A stretch of DNA of 64,000 nt from Calidithermus chliarophilus DSM 9957. Its GTDB lineage: Bacteria > Deinococcota > Deinococci > Deinococcales > Thermaceae. A program made the translations under genes and the position numbers. The notes under the pieces were generated by a model. It made no database searches and was not told the DNA's origin. It worked only from the letters and a program-made list of their open reading frames with translations. Location: the NCBI RefSeq assembly GCF_000430045.1, contig NZ_KE387027.1, positions 411,901 through 475,900 of the forward strand, written 5' to 3'. Below, one piece after another: positions 27,089 to 35,617 of this stretch. How positions within the stretch are numbered: position 1 is the first letter of the stretch; each line of letters begins with the position of its first letter.

Positions 27089-28609
27089 TTAGTTGATCGA
27101 CCCCAGGCTCCCCTCGAGCTCCACGTCGTTGTTGTTCCCGTCCCGCACGTAGAGCCCGCGCCAGGCGTCCTCGGTGGTGAAGTGCCCGTCGAGGCTGATG
27201 GAGAGGCCCGGCTTGACGTACTGCCGCACCGCGCCGGGGTTGGCGGGGTCGAGGCCAGGGTTGAGGCCGTAGACGTCGGTGTAGAAGTAGCCGTCCTTCT
27301 TGCCGTCGGAGAGGTCGAGGGACTCGACGTAGGACACCTTGAGGTTGCGGACGCTCATGGTGCGGCGGGTGGAGGAGCCGTCGTTGATGATGAGGCTGCT
27401 GCACTTGTAGTCGGCGCAACTGGTGGCGGGGTTTTGGATGTCGACCCCGATCACCCGGTCGCCGCACTCCATGCCTAAGGCGGGCTCACAGCCGCCGTCC
27501 CACTGCTCGTAGCCGCCGTTGCCGTCGCTGGCGACGCGGATGCGCTTGGAGGCGTCGGTCTCCTGGGCGATCTTGGCCTGGTCGGGGCAGGCGTCGGGGG
27601 TGATGAACTGCTCGGAGTCGTCGTTCTCCCTCGAGAAGCCGAAGTCGCCCTTGTAGCCGAGCTCGAGCAGCAATTGCCCGGTGCGCAGGTCGGTGGCGGC
27701 CAGGGTGACGGTGTGGACCCGGGCGCACACGCGCTGGCTGGTGCTGGTCTCGGAGTGCAGGTTGATGTACCAGCCGATCTGCTTGGCCTCGTCCCGGATG
27801 GCGAAGCCCTTGAAGCCCTCGCCGCGTTCGGGCTGGTTCTGGTTCTTCAGCGCCACGTAGGTGAAGGCGGCCTTGTAGCCGATGAGGCCGGGGTCGGAGT
27901 TGTGCTCGTGGCGGTAGTAGCACCAGTAGACGGGGTCGATCTGGGGGTGCCAGCCCTGGAACTCGTTGCCGTCGGGGCCCACCACGCGCCAGGTGTCGTG
28001 CAGCCACGAGGGGCAGTCGGTGTTGGGCAGGGGCTTCTCGCTGACGCCGGGCGGTAGGGCGGGCGCGGCGGAGGGCTTGCCGCCCGCCTCCGCGAGGAGC
28101 ACCGTGTACTTGCCGTTGTTCTTGCCGGGGCCGCCTAAGGCGACCTCGCCCTTCTTGAAGTCCTTGACGAAGGCGGTGAGCCCGTCGGGCATCGGCGACC
28201 GCTCCCACCCGATGAGCCACAGCGGCACCGGGTCGATCTTCCAGACCACCGCCACCCGCGCGTCGCGGTTGAGGGTCAGGCGCAGCCAGTCGGCGCGGAT
28301 GCTCTCGGAGGAGGGCACCGCGAGCTCGTCCCAGCCCTCGAAGCCCTTGAAGCTCGACTGCCGGGGCTTGTAGCGCACGCCGCCGTAGCCCGCCTCGAGG
28401 CTCAGCGTGCCGTCCTCATCCTTGTGCTCGCTGACGTGGTAGTAGCGGGCCAGCAGGGTGGGCTGGATGCCGTACTGGGTGGTTATGGGGTGCACCACGC
28501 CGCCTTTATCCACCGACGGGGGCCGCTCGTTGCTGCCGAAGCCGCCGGTACAGGCGGCCAGCACGAGCAGCAGCCCGGCGGCCAGGGTCAAGTTCACGCC
28601 TTTGCTCAT
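27089..28609 (-). CDS. Large lipoprotein, function unknown
   Basis: A 506-residue protein starting at ATG 28609, preceded by AGGGGGAGACG. The signal MSKGVNLTLAAGLLLVLAAC has lipobox LAAC. The mature region contains aromatic-rich segments (DPVYWCYYRHEHNSDPG, WYINLHSET) and several paired cysteines, for example CRPA/CGDRV and CADYKCSS, suggesting disulfides. The C-terminal part is beta-rich (GLSISLDGHFTTED). It is probably an outer-surface protein. No catalytic motif is recognised. It is convergent with the small lipoprotein at 26555. Confidence 0.75.
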   Translation of the reverse strand: MSKGVNLTLAAGLLLVLAACTGGFGSNERPPSVDKGGVVHPITTQYGIQPTLLARYYHVSEHKDEDGTLSLEAGYGGVRYKPRQSSFKGFEGWDELAVPSSESIRADWLRLTLNRDARVAVVWKIDPVPLWLIGWERSPMPDGLTAFVKDFKKGEVALGGPGKNNGKYTVLLAEAGGKPSAAPALPPGVSEKPLPNTDCPSWLHDTWRVVGPDGNEFQGWHPQIDPVYWCYYRHEHNSDPGLIGYKAAFTYVALKNQNQPERGEGFKGFAIRDEAKQIGWYINLHSETSTSQRVCARVHTVTLAATDLRTGQLLLELGYKGDFGFSRENDDSEQFITPDACPDQAKIAQETDASKRIRVASDGNGGYEQWDGGCEPALGMECGDRVIGVDIQNPATSCADYKCSSLIINDGSSTRRTMSVRNLKVSYVESLDLSDGKKDGYFYTDVYGLNPGLDPANPGAVRQYVKPGLSISLDGHFTTEDAWRGLYVRDGNNNDVELEGSLGSIN

Positions 28610-28943
28610 CGTCTCCCCCTTACGCTCATGTTCGAACCTAGCACACGCGCCAGAGGGCGCAGCTTGAGGCATCCTTAATCGGGTCGCTGGCTTGGTTCTG
28701 TATTGCGAACGGAAAAACCCTCATGGACGGTTTATCCCCCGGCCCCGCCTCGAGCCCGCACCCCCGCAGTATCGCGGGAGTGAAAATTGGGCCGGGCCTC
28801 TCAATCCCGCGCCGCCCGCCGGGGATAGTCCTGTCGGGGGCTGCCCCGGCCCGCTCCACCGCCTTGCCGGGGGGCCTCCACCGGACGGTGGAACCCGCGC
28901 CAAATGACCCGGCCTCGAGTTCCTCCCGCCCTACCCTGGAGGC
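28610..28943. other. 334-bp intergenic region with several GC-rich hairpins
   Basis: No repeat element or supported gene is present here. On the + strand there are CCCGC-AGTATC-GCGGG (about 28764-28779), a GGGCCGGG/CCCGGCCC pair closing ~50 nt (28789-28796 with 28845-28852), and TCCACCG-GA-CGGTGGA (28877-28892). These would form a structured leader for the 37-residue membrane peptide downstream. Confidence 0.5.
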
Positions 28944-29057
28944 ATGGACTGGAAGTTCACCGACAACGTCCCCTCAGTCCCTACCGGCAAGCTGGCCTGG
29001 CTGTTCCTGGCGTTCGCCCTGGCGGCCTTCGCCCTCGTCTGCCTGGCGGCCTTCTGA
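28944..29057 (+). CDS. 37-residue single-helix membrane peptide
   Basis: The ATG at 28944 gives MDWKFTDNVPSVPTGKLAWL followed by a hydrophobic helix of ~20 residues ending in CLAAF. GGAGG lies only 1 nt before the ATG, closer than ideal. The ORF is followed 12 nt later by a strong terminator, which argues for a real transcription unit. It has the form of small membrane proteins that modulate larger complexes. No homologue is recognised. Confidence 0.5.
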   Translation: MDWKFTDNVPSVPTGKLAWLFLAFALAAFALVCLAAF

Positions 29058-29069
29058 CCCGCCTTTCGA

Positions 29070-29106
29070 CCCGGCCCCGACCCCCGCGCGGGCCGGGGTT
29101 TATTTA
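29070..29106 (+). terminator. Intrinsic terminator after the small membrane peptide
   Basis: Stem CCCGGCCC (29070-29077) pairs with GGGCCGGG (29090-29097), followed by GTTTATTTAT. Confidence 0.7.
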
Positions 29107-29121
29107 TGAGAGACAAAGGAT

Positions 29122-30765
29122 ATGCTTGTGGGCGTGACGAGCGAACGGTTGTGGTGGCAGACCGCGGTGATCTATCAGGTGTATCCCCGTAGCTTCCAGG
29201 ACTCCAACGGCGACGGCATCGGCGACCTCGAGGGCGTGCGCCGCCGGCTGGGCTACCTGCGCGACCTGGGCGTGAACGCCGTGTGGCTCTCGCCCTTCTA
29301 CAAGTCGCCCATGAAGGACTTCGGCTACGACGTCGCCGATTACTGCGACGTAGACCCCATCTTCGGCACCCTCGCCGACTTCGACCGGCTGCTCGAGGAG
29401 GCCCATCGGCTGGGGCTGAAGGTGATCATCGACTTCGTGCCCAACCACTCCTCCGACCAGCACCCCTGGTTCCAGGAGTCGCGCTCAAGCTTGGACAATC
29501 CCAAGCGCGACTGGTACGTCTGGCGCGACCCGGCCCCGGACGGCGGCCCCCCCAACAACTGGATGGCCTACTTCGGCGGCCCGGCCTGGACCCTCGACCC
29601 CCGCACCGGCCAGTACTACCTGCACCAGTTCCTCCCCGAGCAGCCCGACCTCAACTGGCGCAACCCCGAGGTGCGCCAGGCCACCTACGAGGCCATGCGC
29701 TTCTGGCTGCGGCGCGGCGTGGACGGCTTCCGCGTGGACGTGATGTGGCTGTTGGTCGAGGACGAGCAATTCCGCGACGAGCCCGAGAACCCCTTCTGGA
29801 AGGAAGGCGAGTGGGACCGCGGGCGGCACGTCCACATCTACATGGAGGACCAGCCCGAGACCCGCGAGATCGTGCAGGAGATGCGGGCCGTCCTCGACGA
29901 GTTCACCACCCCCGGCAACGAGCGCATGATGGTGGGGGAGATCTACCTCCCCTACGACCAGCTCATGCCCTACTACGGCACCGCCGAGCGCCCCGGCTGC
30001 CACCTGCCCTTCAACTTCCACCTCATCTTCCGGGGCATGAACCACTGGACCGCCGAGAACATCCGCCACATCGTCGAGGAGTACGAGGCCAGCCTCCCGC
30101 CGTGGGCCACGCCCAACTGGGTGCTGGGCAACCACGACCAGCACCGCCTGGCGACCCGCATCGGCCACGCCCAGGCCCGCGTCGCGGCCATGATGCTCTT
30201 CAGCCTGCGCGGCTCGCCCACCTGGTACTACGGCGACGAGATCGGCATGGTGGACGGCATCATCCCCCCCGAGAAGATCCAAGACCCCGCCGCCCTGCGC
30301 CAGAAGAACGTCCACGGCGAGCACGGCCTCGACCCGGGCCGCGACCCCGAGCGCACCCCCATGCAGTGGACCCCCCACGCCCACGCCGGCTTCAGCACCG
30401 CCGAGCCCTGGCTCCCCGTCAACACCGACTACCTGCCCCCGCCGGCAGGGGCGGGGCGCAACGTCGAGGCCCAGGACGCCGACAGCGAGTCCATGCTGGC
30501 GCTGGTCCGCACCCTGCTGGTGGTACGGCGCGAAACCCCGGCGCTGCTCGAGGGCAATTACCAGACCTACAAGAGCCCCGAGGGCGTGTTCGCCTACCTG
30601 CGCGGCGGCGAAGTGCTGGTGGCGCTCAACTTCACCCCCGAACCCAAGCAGCTCTCGGTCCCCGCCGGCGAAATCCTGGTCTCGACCCACCTGGACCGCT
30701 ACGGCGCGGTGGGCGGGGTGCTCGAGCTGCGGCCGGACGAGGGCGTAATCGTGAAGCTGAAGTGA
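29122..30765 (+). CDS. GH13 alpha-glucosidase
   Basis: A 547-residue family 13 glycoside hydrolase without signal peptide. Start ATG after AAAGGAT. Conserved regions in order are QVYPRSFQDSNGDGIGD, VIIDFVPNHSS (region I), GVDGFRVDVMW (region II, nucleophile Asp), MVGEIYL (region III, Glu acid/base), and VLGNHDQHR (region IV). The 'QSPxxDxGYD' position reads KSPMKDFGYDVADY, as in alpha-1,4/1,6-glucosidases of Thermaceae. It should release glucose from maltose, isomaltose or short oligosaccharides in the cytoplasm. It is a single gene, paralogous to the trehalose synthase at 60155. Confidence 0.88.
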   Translation: MLVGVTSERLWWQTAVIYQVYPRSFQDSNGDGIGDLEGVRRRLGYLRDLGVNAVWLSPFYKSPMKDFGYDVADYCDVDPIFGTLADFDRLLEEAHRLGLKVIIDFVPNHSSDQHPWFQESRSSLDNPKRDWYVWRDPAPDGGPPNNWMAYFGGPAWTLDPRTGQYYLHQFLPEQPDLNWRNPEVRQATYEAMRFWLRRGVDGFRVDVMWLLVEDEQFRDEPENPFWKEGEWDRGRHVHIYMEDQPETREIVQEMRAVLDEFTTPGNERMMVGEIYLPYDQLMPYYGTAERPGCHLPFNFHLIFRGMNHWTAENIRHIVEEYEASLPPWATPNWVLGNHDQHRLATRIGHAQARVAAMMLFSLRGSPTWYYGDEIGMVDGIIPPEKIQDPAALRQKNVHGEHGLDPGRDPERTPMQWTPHAHAGFSTAEPWLPVNTDYLPPPAGAGRNVEAQDADSESMLALVRTLLVVRRETPALLEGNYQTYKSPEGVFAYLRGGEVLVALNFTPEPKQLSVPAGEILVSTHLDRYGAVGGVLELRPDEGVIVKLK

Positions 30766-30767
30766 AG

Positions 30768-30953
30768 CGGTCAGCCTTCAGCCGTCAGCGGTCAGCTCGT
30801 GGCTAGCGGCTAGTGGCTCGTGGCGAGTAGTCCGGGAGTCCCGCCCCCACCCTCCCCGCGCACGGGGAGGGAGTATCCCCCCCGGCCCCCCTTGTTAAGG
30901 GGGGTAAGGAAAGGGCGTCTTGCGTTTAGCGTTCGGCTATCGGCTATCAACCC
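30768..30953 (+). repeat. Composite heptamer repeat element, copy L
   Basis: Forward order: GGTCAGC/CGTCAGC heptamers, GTGGCTA/GTGGCTC heptamers, CCCTCCCCGCGC/GGGGAGGG hairpin, CCCCCCTTGTTAAGGGGGG hairpin, GCGTCTT/GCGTTTA units and GGCTATCGGCTATC. No ACGTACG block. Confidence 0.85.
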
Positions 30954-30959
30954 CCGCCG

Positions 30960-30965
30960 TACAAT
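30960..30965 (+). promoter_or_regulatory. -10 box of the phosphatase gene
   Basis: TACAAT ends 9 nt before the ATG, so the mRNA would be leaderless or nearly so. The region of a -35 falls in the end of repeat copy L. Confidence 0.5.
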
Positions 30966-30974
30966 GACCCCCGT

Positions 30975-31442
30975 ATGACCCGAGTCCTGTTCGTCTGCAT
31001 GGGCAACATCTGCCGATCGCCGATGGCGGAGGGGATATTTCGCAAGCTGGTCCGGGAGCGGGGGCTCGAGGGGCGCTTCGAGGTGGACTCCGCCGGGACC
31101 GGGGGCTGGCACGCGGGGGAGGAAGCCGACCCTCGAGCCCGGCGCGTGCTGGAGCGCCACGGGGCCTCCTTCGCCCACCGCGCCCGGCAGGTGAGCGCCA
31201 GGGACGCGGAGTACGACCACATCTTCGTGATGGACCGGGAGAACCTGGCAACCCTGCGCCGGATGCTGCCCCAGGCGCACGCGAAGATCCGACCCGTGAT
31301 GGACCTCGCGGGCGGGGGAGAGGTCCCCGACCCCTACTACGACGACCTCGAGGCCTTCGAGCAGGTGTACGCGATGCTCGAGCGGGCCATCACGGCTTTC
31401 TTGGATCAGGTCGCGCTGGTGGGTACGAACGCCTCGAGCTAG
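30975..31442 (+). CDS. Low-molecular-weight protein-tyrosine phosphatase
   Basis: A 155-residue protein. The P-loop CMGNICRSP carries nucleophile Cys8 and Arg14 (CX5R), and the general acid is in VPDPYYDD near residue 120. Members dephosphorylate tyrosine on proteins that often control polysaccharide production, or act as arsenate reductases; the DPYYDD loop favours the phosphatase. It ends 46 bp before the DUF817 gene. Confidence 0.9.
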   Translation: MTRVLFVCMGNICRSPMAEGIFRKLVRERGLEGRFEVDSAGTGGWHAGEEADPRARRVLERHGASFAHRARQVSARDAEYDHIFVMDRENLATLRRMLPQAHAKIRPVMDLAGGGEVPDPYYDDLEAFEQVYAMLERAITAFLDQVALVGTNASS

Positions 31443-31488
31443 CCATTTGCGCCACGCCCCGGCCTCGAGGCCTGTTAGGCTGGTTGCC

Positions 31489-32289
31489 ATGCTCCGGGGC
31501 CGCGTCATCCCCCGTCCTCTGTCCCTGCTGCTACACTTCGCCTATCAGGAAGCCGCTTCCTGCCTTTTCCCGGCCTTCATCTTCGCCATGCTGGTGCTGT
31601 CGAAGGTGGTGGAGATCCCGGGGCTGCCGCGCTACGACTTCATGCTGTTGGCCTGCGTCGGGATGCAGGTGGCGATGGTGTGGTGGCTGCGGGTGGAGAG
31701 CGTGGACGAGCTCAAGGTCATCACGCTTTTTCACGTGCTGGGCACCACCATGGAGGTTTTCAAGATCGCCATGGGCTCGTGGGCCTACCCCGACTTCGCC
31801 TACAGCAAGCTCCTGGGCGTTCCACTCTACTCGGGCTTCATGTACGCCAGCGTCGCCAGCTACATCACCCAGGCCTGGCGGCGGCTCGAGCTGCGCCTGA
31901 CCAACTTCCCGCCCTCCGGCCTCAACGTCGTCCTCGCCGCGCTGATCTACCTCAACTTCTTCACCCACCACTACACCCTCGACCTGCGCTACGTGCTGAT
32001 TTTGGCGGTGTTCGTGGCTTACTGGCGCACCCGCGTTTACTTCACCGTAGGCGGCGTGTCCTTCTGGCTGCCGCTCAAGCTGGGCTTCGCGCTGGTGGGC
32101 TTTTTCATCTGGCTGGCCGAGAACATCGCCACCTACCTGGGCGCTTGGCAGTACCCCGACCAGGCCACCCAGTGGACGCTGGTGCACCCCGGCAAGTTCA
32201 CCAGTTGGTTTTTGCTCTTCATCGTGAGCTTCCTCATCGTGGCCCAGCTCAAGCGCGTCAAGGCCGCGCGGCAGGGTGAACGTTGGTAA
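31489..32289 (+). CDS. DUF817-family integral membrane protein
   Basis: A 266-residue membrane protein with about eight hydrophobic segments. The ATG at 31489 is preferred over a TTG at 31447 because a TAGGCT box ends 7 nt upstream, the leaderless arrangement seen elsewhere here. Conserved features include TMEVFKIAMGSWAYPD, PLYSGFMYASVASYI and GVSFWLPLKLGFALVGFFIWLAEN (given in part). The family has no assigned function. Confidence 0.75.
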   Translation: MLRGRVIPRPLSLLLHFAYQEAASCLFPAFIFAMLVLSKVVEIPGLPRYDFMLLACVGMQVAMVWWLRVESVDELKVITLFHVLGTTMEVFKIAMGSWAYPDFAYSKLLGVPLYSGFMYASVASYITQAWRRLELRLTNFPPSGLNVVLAALIYLNFFTHHYTLDLRYVLILAVFVAYWRTRVYFTVGGVSFWLPLKLGFALVGFFIWLAENIATYLGAWQYPDQATQWTLVHPGKFTSWFLLFIVSFLIVAQLKRVKAARQGERW

Positions 32290-32384
32290 GGGAATAGACC
32301 TCTCGCGAAATTACCCGCCAGCTACCGTGAAGCGCCATGTCTGCCGTGGCTACCGGTTACCGACGATTTCCGCAGGAAGTCTGA

Positions 32385-32414
32385 TTGTTTTTCAAGTAGG
32401 GCGGGCGGTAGCCT
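32385..32414 (+). promoter_or_regulatory. Promoter of the S9 peptidase gene
   Basis: TTGTTT (32385-32390) and TAGCCT (32409-32414) are 18 bp apart, and the -10 ends 5 nt before the ATG. It is a well-formed leaderless promoter. Confidence 0.6.
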
Positions 32415-32419
32415 GAGCC

Positions 32420-34246
32420 ATGGTCAAAGAACGAATCCCGCTGGAAGAACTGGCTCGCCTGCCCAATTTCGCCGCGGTCACGCCCTCTTGGAGTGGGGAC
32501 CGGATCGCCTTCTACTGGGACAAGACCGGGCGCTTCGAGCTCTACGTGATGGACCTCCAGACCCGCGAGGTGCGCCAGCTCACCGACGGGCAGGCCCCGC
32601 GCCAGCTCCGGGCCGGCTTCGTCTGGACCCGCGACGACCGCGAGATCATCTTCGCCAAGGACCACCAGGGCGACGAGCAGAACAACCTCTTCAAGCTCGA
32701 GCTCGCCACCGGCCGGGTCATCCAGATGAACCACGACCCCAAGACCCAGGAGTACGCCGGCGAGGTCCACCCCGACAACCGGCGCATGGCGGTGATGAGC
32801 AACCGCGCCGGGCAGATGAACGTCTTCGTGCTCGAGCTCGCCAGCGAGAACCACGAGTGGAAGCAGCTCACCCGCTTCAAGGCCCCGGCCTTCGCGGGCC
32901 GCTGGAGCCCCGACGGGAGGTGGCTGGCCTTCGCCTCCAACGAGTCGCCCAACCTCAAGAACCAGGACGGCTACCTCGTGCGCGACGACGGCTCGGAGGT
33001 GCGCAAGGTCTTCTCGGTGCGCGAGGGCTCGCAGGACCAGATCGCCGACTGGCACCCCGACGGCGTGCACGTGGCCGTGACCTCCGACGCCAGCGGCAAC
33101 AACCGCCCCGGCATCCTCAACCTCGAGACCGGCGAGGTGCGCTGGCTGGGCCCGGGCACCGACCAGGCCGACGAGTACGCCGGCAGCTTCTCCAAGAGCG
33201 GCGAGTGGCTGGTGACGCTGCGCAACCAGGACTCCAGCATCTTCCCGGTGCTCTACCGCGTCTCCACCGGCGAGGAGCGCACCCTGCGCCTGCCCGGGGG
33301 GATGGCCTTCGGCACCAGCTTCGTGCTGAACGACACCAAGCTGCTCATCGCCCACTCCTCGGCCCGCCGCCGCCCCGAGCTGCTGCTCTACGACCTCCAG
33401 ACCGACGCCTGCGAGGTGCTGCTGCCCGCTGAGTACGGCTCCATCGACCCCGCCGTGTTCGTGGAGGACGAGTACGTTCGCTACCCCACCTTCGACGGCC
33501 AGCAGGTCCCGGCCATCCTCTACAGGCCGCGCGACGTGGCGCCGGGGGCCAGGCTGCCCGCGCTCGTCATCGTCCACGGCGGCCCCACCGCCCAGTTCTT
33601 CCGCGGCTTCGACCCCTACGCCCAGTTCCTCGCGGACCGCGGCTACGTGATCCTCCAGCCCAACATCCGCGGCTCCACCGGCTACGGCACCGCCTGGCGC
33701 GACGCCAACCTCAAGGACTGGGGCGGGGGAGACCTCGAGGACGTGGTGGCCGGGGCCAACTACCTCAAGTCGCTGCCCTACGTCGACCCCGAGCGGGTGG
33801 GCATCTTCGGCGGTTCCTTCGGCGGCTTCATGAGCTTCATCGCCGTCACCAAGAAGCCTGACGTCTTCAAGGTGGGCGTGCCCTGGGTGGGCATCACCGA
33901 CCTGCACCTGCTCTACGAGGAGGACATGGAGCACTTCAAGTACTACCTGCGCCAGCAGATGGGCGACCCCGAGAAGGACCACGCCCTGTGGCGCGACCGC
34001 AGCGCCGTCGAGTTCGCCCACCAGCTCAAGGCCAAGCTCCTCATCGTCCACGGCACCAACGACCCGCGCTGCCCCATCAGCCAGGCCCGCGTCTTCCGTG
34101 ACCGGCTGCTGCAACTGGGCAAGCGCGAGGGCGAGGACTTCGAGTACCACGAGTTCGGCGACGAGGGCCACGGCCCCGGCGGGGACATCCAGGGCAAGAT
34201 CCGCACCTACCGCCTGCTGGCGGACTTCCTCGAGCGGCGCCTGTAA
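32420..34246 (+). CDS. S9-family serine peptidase (acylaminoacyl/prolyl-oligopeptidase type)
   Basis: A 608-residue cytoplasmic peptidase. Residues ~20-330 form a beta-propeller of PD40/WD40-like blades (for example WSPDGRWLAFAS and FTRDDREIIFAKD-type strands). Residues ~350-608 are an alpha/beta hydrolase with Ser466 in FGGSFGGFMS, Asp548 in NDPRCPISQ, and His584 in EGHGPGG. It should trim short peptides from the N terminus after a blocked or specific residue. The promoter is leaderless. The gene is followed by an 11-bp hairpin before the next start. Confidence 0.92.
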   Translation: MVKERIPLEELARLPNFAAVTPSWSGDRIAFYWDKTGRFELYVMDLQTREVRQLTDGQAPRQLRAGFVWTRDDREIIFAKDHQGDEQNNLFKLELATGRVIQMNHDPKTQEYAGEVHPDNRRMAVMSNRAGQMNVFVLELASENHEWKQLTRFKAPAFAGRWSPDGRWLAFASNESPNLKNQDGYLVRDDGSEVRKVFSVREGSQDQIADWHPDGVHVAVTSDASGNNRPGILNLETGEVRWLGPGTDQADEYAGSFSKSGEWLVTLRNQDSSIFPVLYRVSTGEERTLRLPGGMAFGTSFVLNDTKLLIAHSSARRRPELLLYDLQTDACEVLLPAEYGSIDPAVFVEDEYVRYPTFDGQQVPAILYRPRDVAPGARLPALVIVHGGPTAQFFRGFDPYAQFLADRGYVILQPNIRGSTGYGTAWRDANLKDWGGGDLEDVVAGANYLKSLPYVDPERVGIFGGSFGGFMSFIAVTKKPDVFKVGVPWVGITDLHLLYEEDMEHFKYYLRQQMGDPEKDHALWRDRSAVEFAHQLKAKLLIVHGTNDPRCPISQARVFRDRLLQLGKREGEDFEYHEFGDEGHGPGGDIQGKIRTYRLLADFLERRL

Positions 34247-34283
34247 CAGATGAACGCCCGCAGGTCCGGCCCAGTGCTGTGGT

Positions 34284-34318
34284 TTTCAGGGTGCTTCTGG
34301 GAATGGCACCCTGAAAGG
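34284..34318 (+). promoter_or_regulatory. 11-bp hairpin that covers the RBS of the next gene
   Basis: TTTCAGGGTGC (34284-34294) pairs perfectly with GCACCCTGAAA (34306-34316) around an 11-nt loop. The RBS AAAGG (34314-34318) lies partly in the 3' arm, 7 nt from the ATG at 34326. It could act as an RNA thermometer or attenuator; there is no U-tract for a terminator. Confidence 0.55.
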
Positions 34319-34325
34319 TTTCACG

Positions 34326-35006
34326 ATGCGGAAGTTGTTGATTTCTCTTATCGCCCTGACGGCTTCTATGGCAGCTCCCTCGCTGGCGCAGTTTTCGCTC
34401 GAGCTGGGGGCGGGGTTCTACACCGGTTGGAGCGGCAACCTCAGCCTCGGCCTTGAGCGCATCGGCGGTTCGCCGCTGGGGATGCGGCTCGGGTTGCACG
34501 GCGCCGTAGGCCAACTCGTCAACGACGACGCCCCCTACGACTCCACGATGACCTGGGGCGAGTACAAGCGTTCAGTGCGCGAGTCCGGCGGGATGGGCAC
34601 GGACTATGCCTTTAGCATGGGCGCCGAGGCGGACTTGCTGTGGGCTTTAGTGACCCCCGAGCTTCCCCTCCAGGTTTCGCCCTACGTGGGCTTACGGTTC
34701 AACTGGTACGGCGGGGAGGTCGTAGCCAACGGCAGCCACGCGACGAGCATGGGCCGGGCAGGCCCCGGACAGACTCCGGCGTTGGGGTACGGGGCAGGCT
34801 TCCTGCTGGATTACCTGGTCTCGGGCGTACTCTTCGTCCGGACGGACATCGGCCTGGACTTCTACCCGGACAATTGCATTTATTCCGAGGGTGCTCCGGC
34901 TTACCCGGTGTGCCCCGGTGACCCGGATTACGAGCGATACCGCCGCGCGATCAACGCCCCCGGGTATGCGCTCAAAGCCCGGGTGAGCGCGGTCCTGAAG
35001 TTCTAG
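34326..35006 (+). CDS. Secreted beta-barrel-like protein, function unknown
   Basis: A 226-residue protein with signal peptide MRKLLISLIALTASMAAPSLAQ. The mature sequence alternates glycine, aromatic and polar residues (FSLELGAGFYTGWSGNLSLG, QVSPYVGLRFNWYG, GFLLDYLVSGVLFVRTDIGL) and ends in a C-terminal phenylalanine (ARVSAVLKF). Both are hallmarks of small outer-membrane barrels. One cysteine pair (NCIYSEG, PVCPGD) may be in a surface loop. Expression may be set by the upstream hairpin. Its stop codon interlocks with that of the convergent gene (CTAG). Confidence 0.65.
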   Translation: MRKLLISLIALTASMAAPSLAQFSLELGAGFYTGWSGNLSLGLERIGGSPLGMRLGLHGAVGQLVNDDAPYDSTMTWGEYKRSVRESGGMGTDYAFSMGAEADLLWALVTPELPLQVSPYVGLRFNWYGGEVVANGSHATSMGRAGPGQTPALGYGAGFLLDYLVSGVLFVRTDIGLDFYPDNCIYSEGAPAYPVCPGDPDYERYRRAINAPGYALKARVSAVLKF

Positions 35007-35608
35007 CGCAGAATTGCCCGTACCGGCGAGGCGTCGGCCCCCTCGAGCCGCAGCGGCAGCACGATCAGCTCGTACTCGCCCGGCCTCACCGCCCCCAGCG
35101 CCAGGCCCTCGACGATGTAGATGCCGTTGCGGGCGAAGGCCTTGTGGCCGGGCAGGTCCTTGGAGGTGAGGGGGTCCACGCTGGGGCAGTCGGTGCCGAA
35201 GAGCCTGACGCCCCGCTCGGCCAGGTAGTCCACGGCGGCGGGCAGGACGTGGGTGAACTCGCGGGGGAAGTCGCGCCACTCGTCGGGCTGGCCGGTGTAG
35301 AACAGCACGCGCTCGGCGCGCAGCTCGAGCGAGTGCAGGAAAGGCGCGTCGAGGGCCTGCTGGCCCCGGGCGTCGATCACCTGGCAGGGGCCGATGAGCG
35401 CCGAGAGCGGCACGCTCTCGAGCTTCCCCCCGTCCTCCACGTAGTGGTAGGGCGCGTCGAGGTGGGTGCCCAGGTGGGTGGTCGTGGTCAGCTTGCTCAC
35501 GTTGACCGAGTCGCCCTCGGCGATCTTGGAGACGGGCTCGAGGGTGAAAGGGGTGTCGCCGGGCCAGACGGGGTGCCCTTCGTAGAGGCGGCGGGTGATG
35601 TCGATCAT
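35003..35608 (-). CDS. Cyclase-family metal-dependent hydrolase (kynurenine formamidase-like)
   Basis: A 201-residue protein with the family metal motif HLGTHLDAPYHY near residue 45, preceded by YEGHPVWPGDTPF. A second conserved block is GTDCPSVDPL. Relatives hydrolyse N-formylkynurenine or similar amides and lactones, with zinc or manganese. There are no other tryptophan-breakdown genes here, so kynB is not assigned firmly. It starts 9 nt after the end of the nucleosidase gene and is probably co-transcribed with it. Confidence 0.75.
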   Translation of the reverse strand: MIDITRRLYEGHPVWPGDTPFTLEPVSKIAEGDSVNVSKLTTTTHLGTHLDAPYHYVEDGGKLESVPLSALIGPCQVIDARGQQALDAPFLHSLELRAERVLFYTGQPDEWRDFPREFTHVLPAAVDYLAERGVRLFGTDCPSVDPLTSKDLPGHKAFARNGIYIVEGLALGAVRPGEYELIVLPLRLEGADASPVRAILR

Positions 35609-35617
35609 GGTCCGATG

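Noticed and set aside
28638-28907. Short frames in the structured leader region
   Set aside because: None has an RBS or conserved pattern; hairpins explain the composition.
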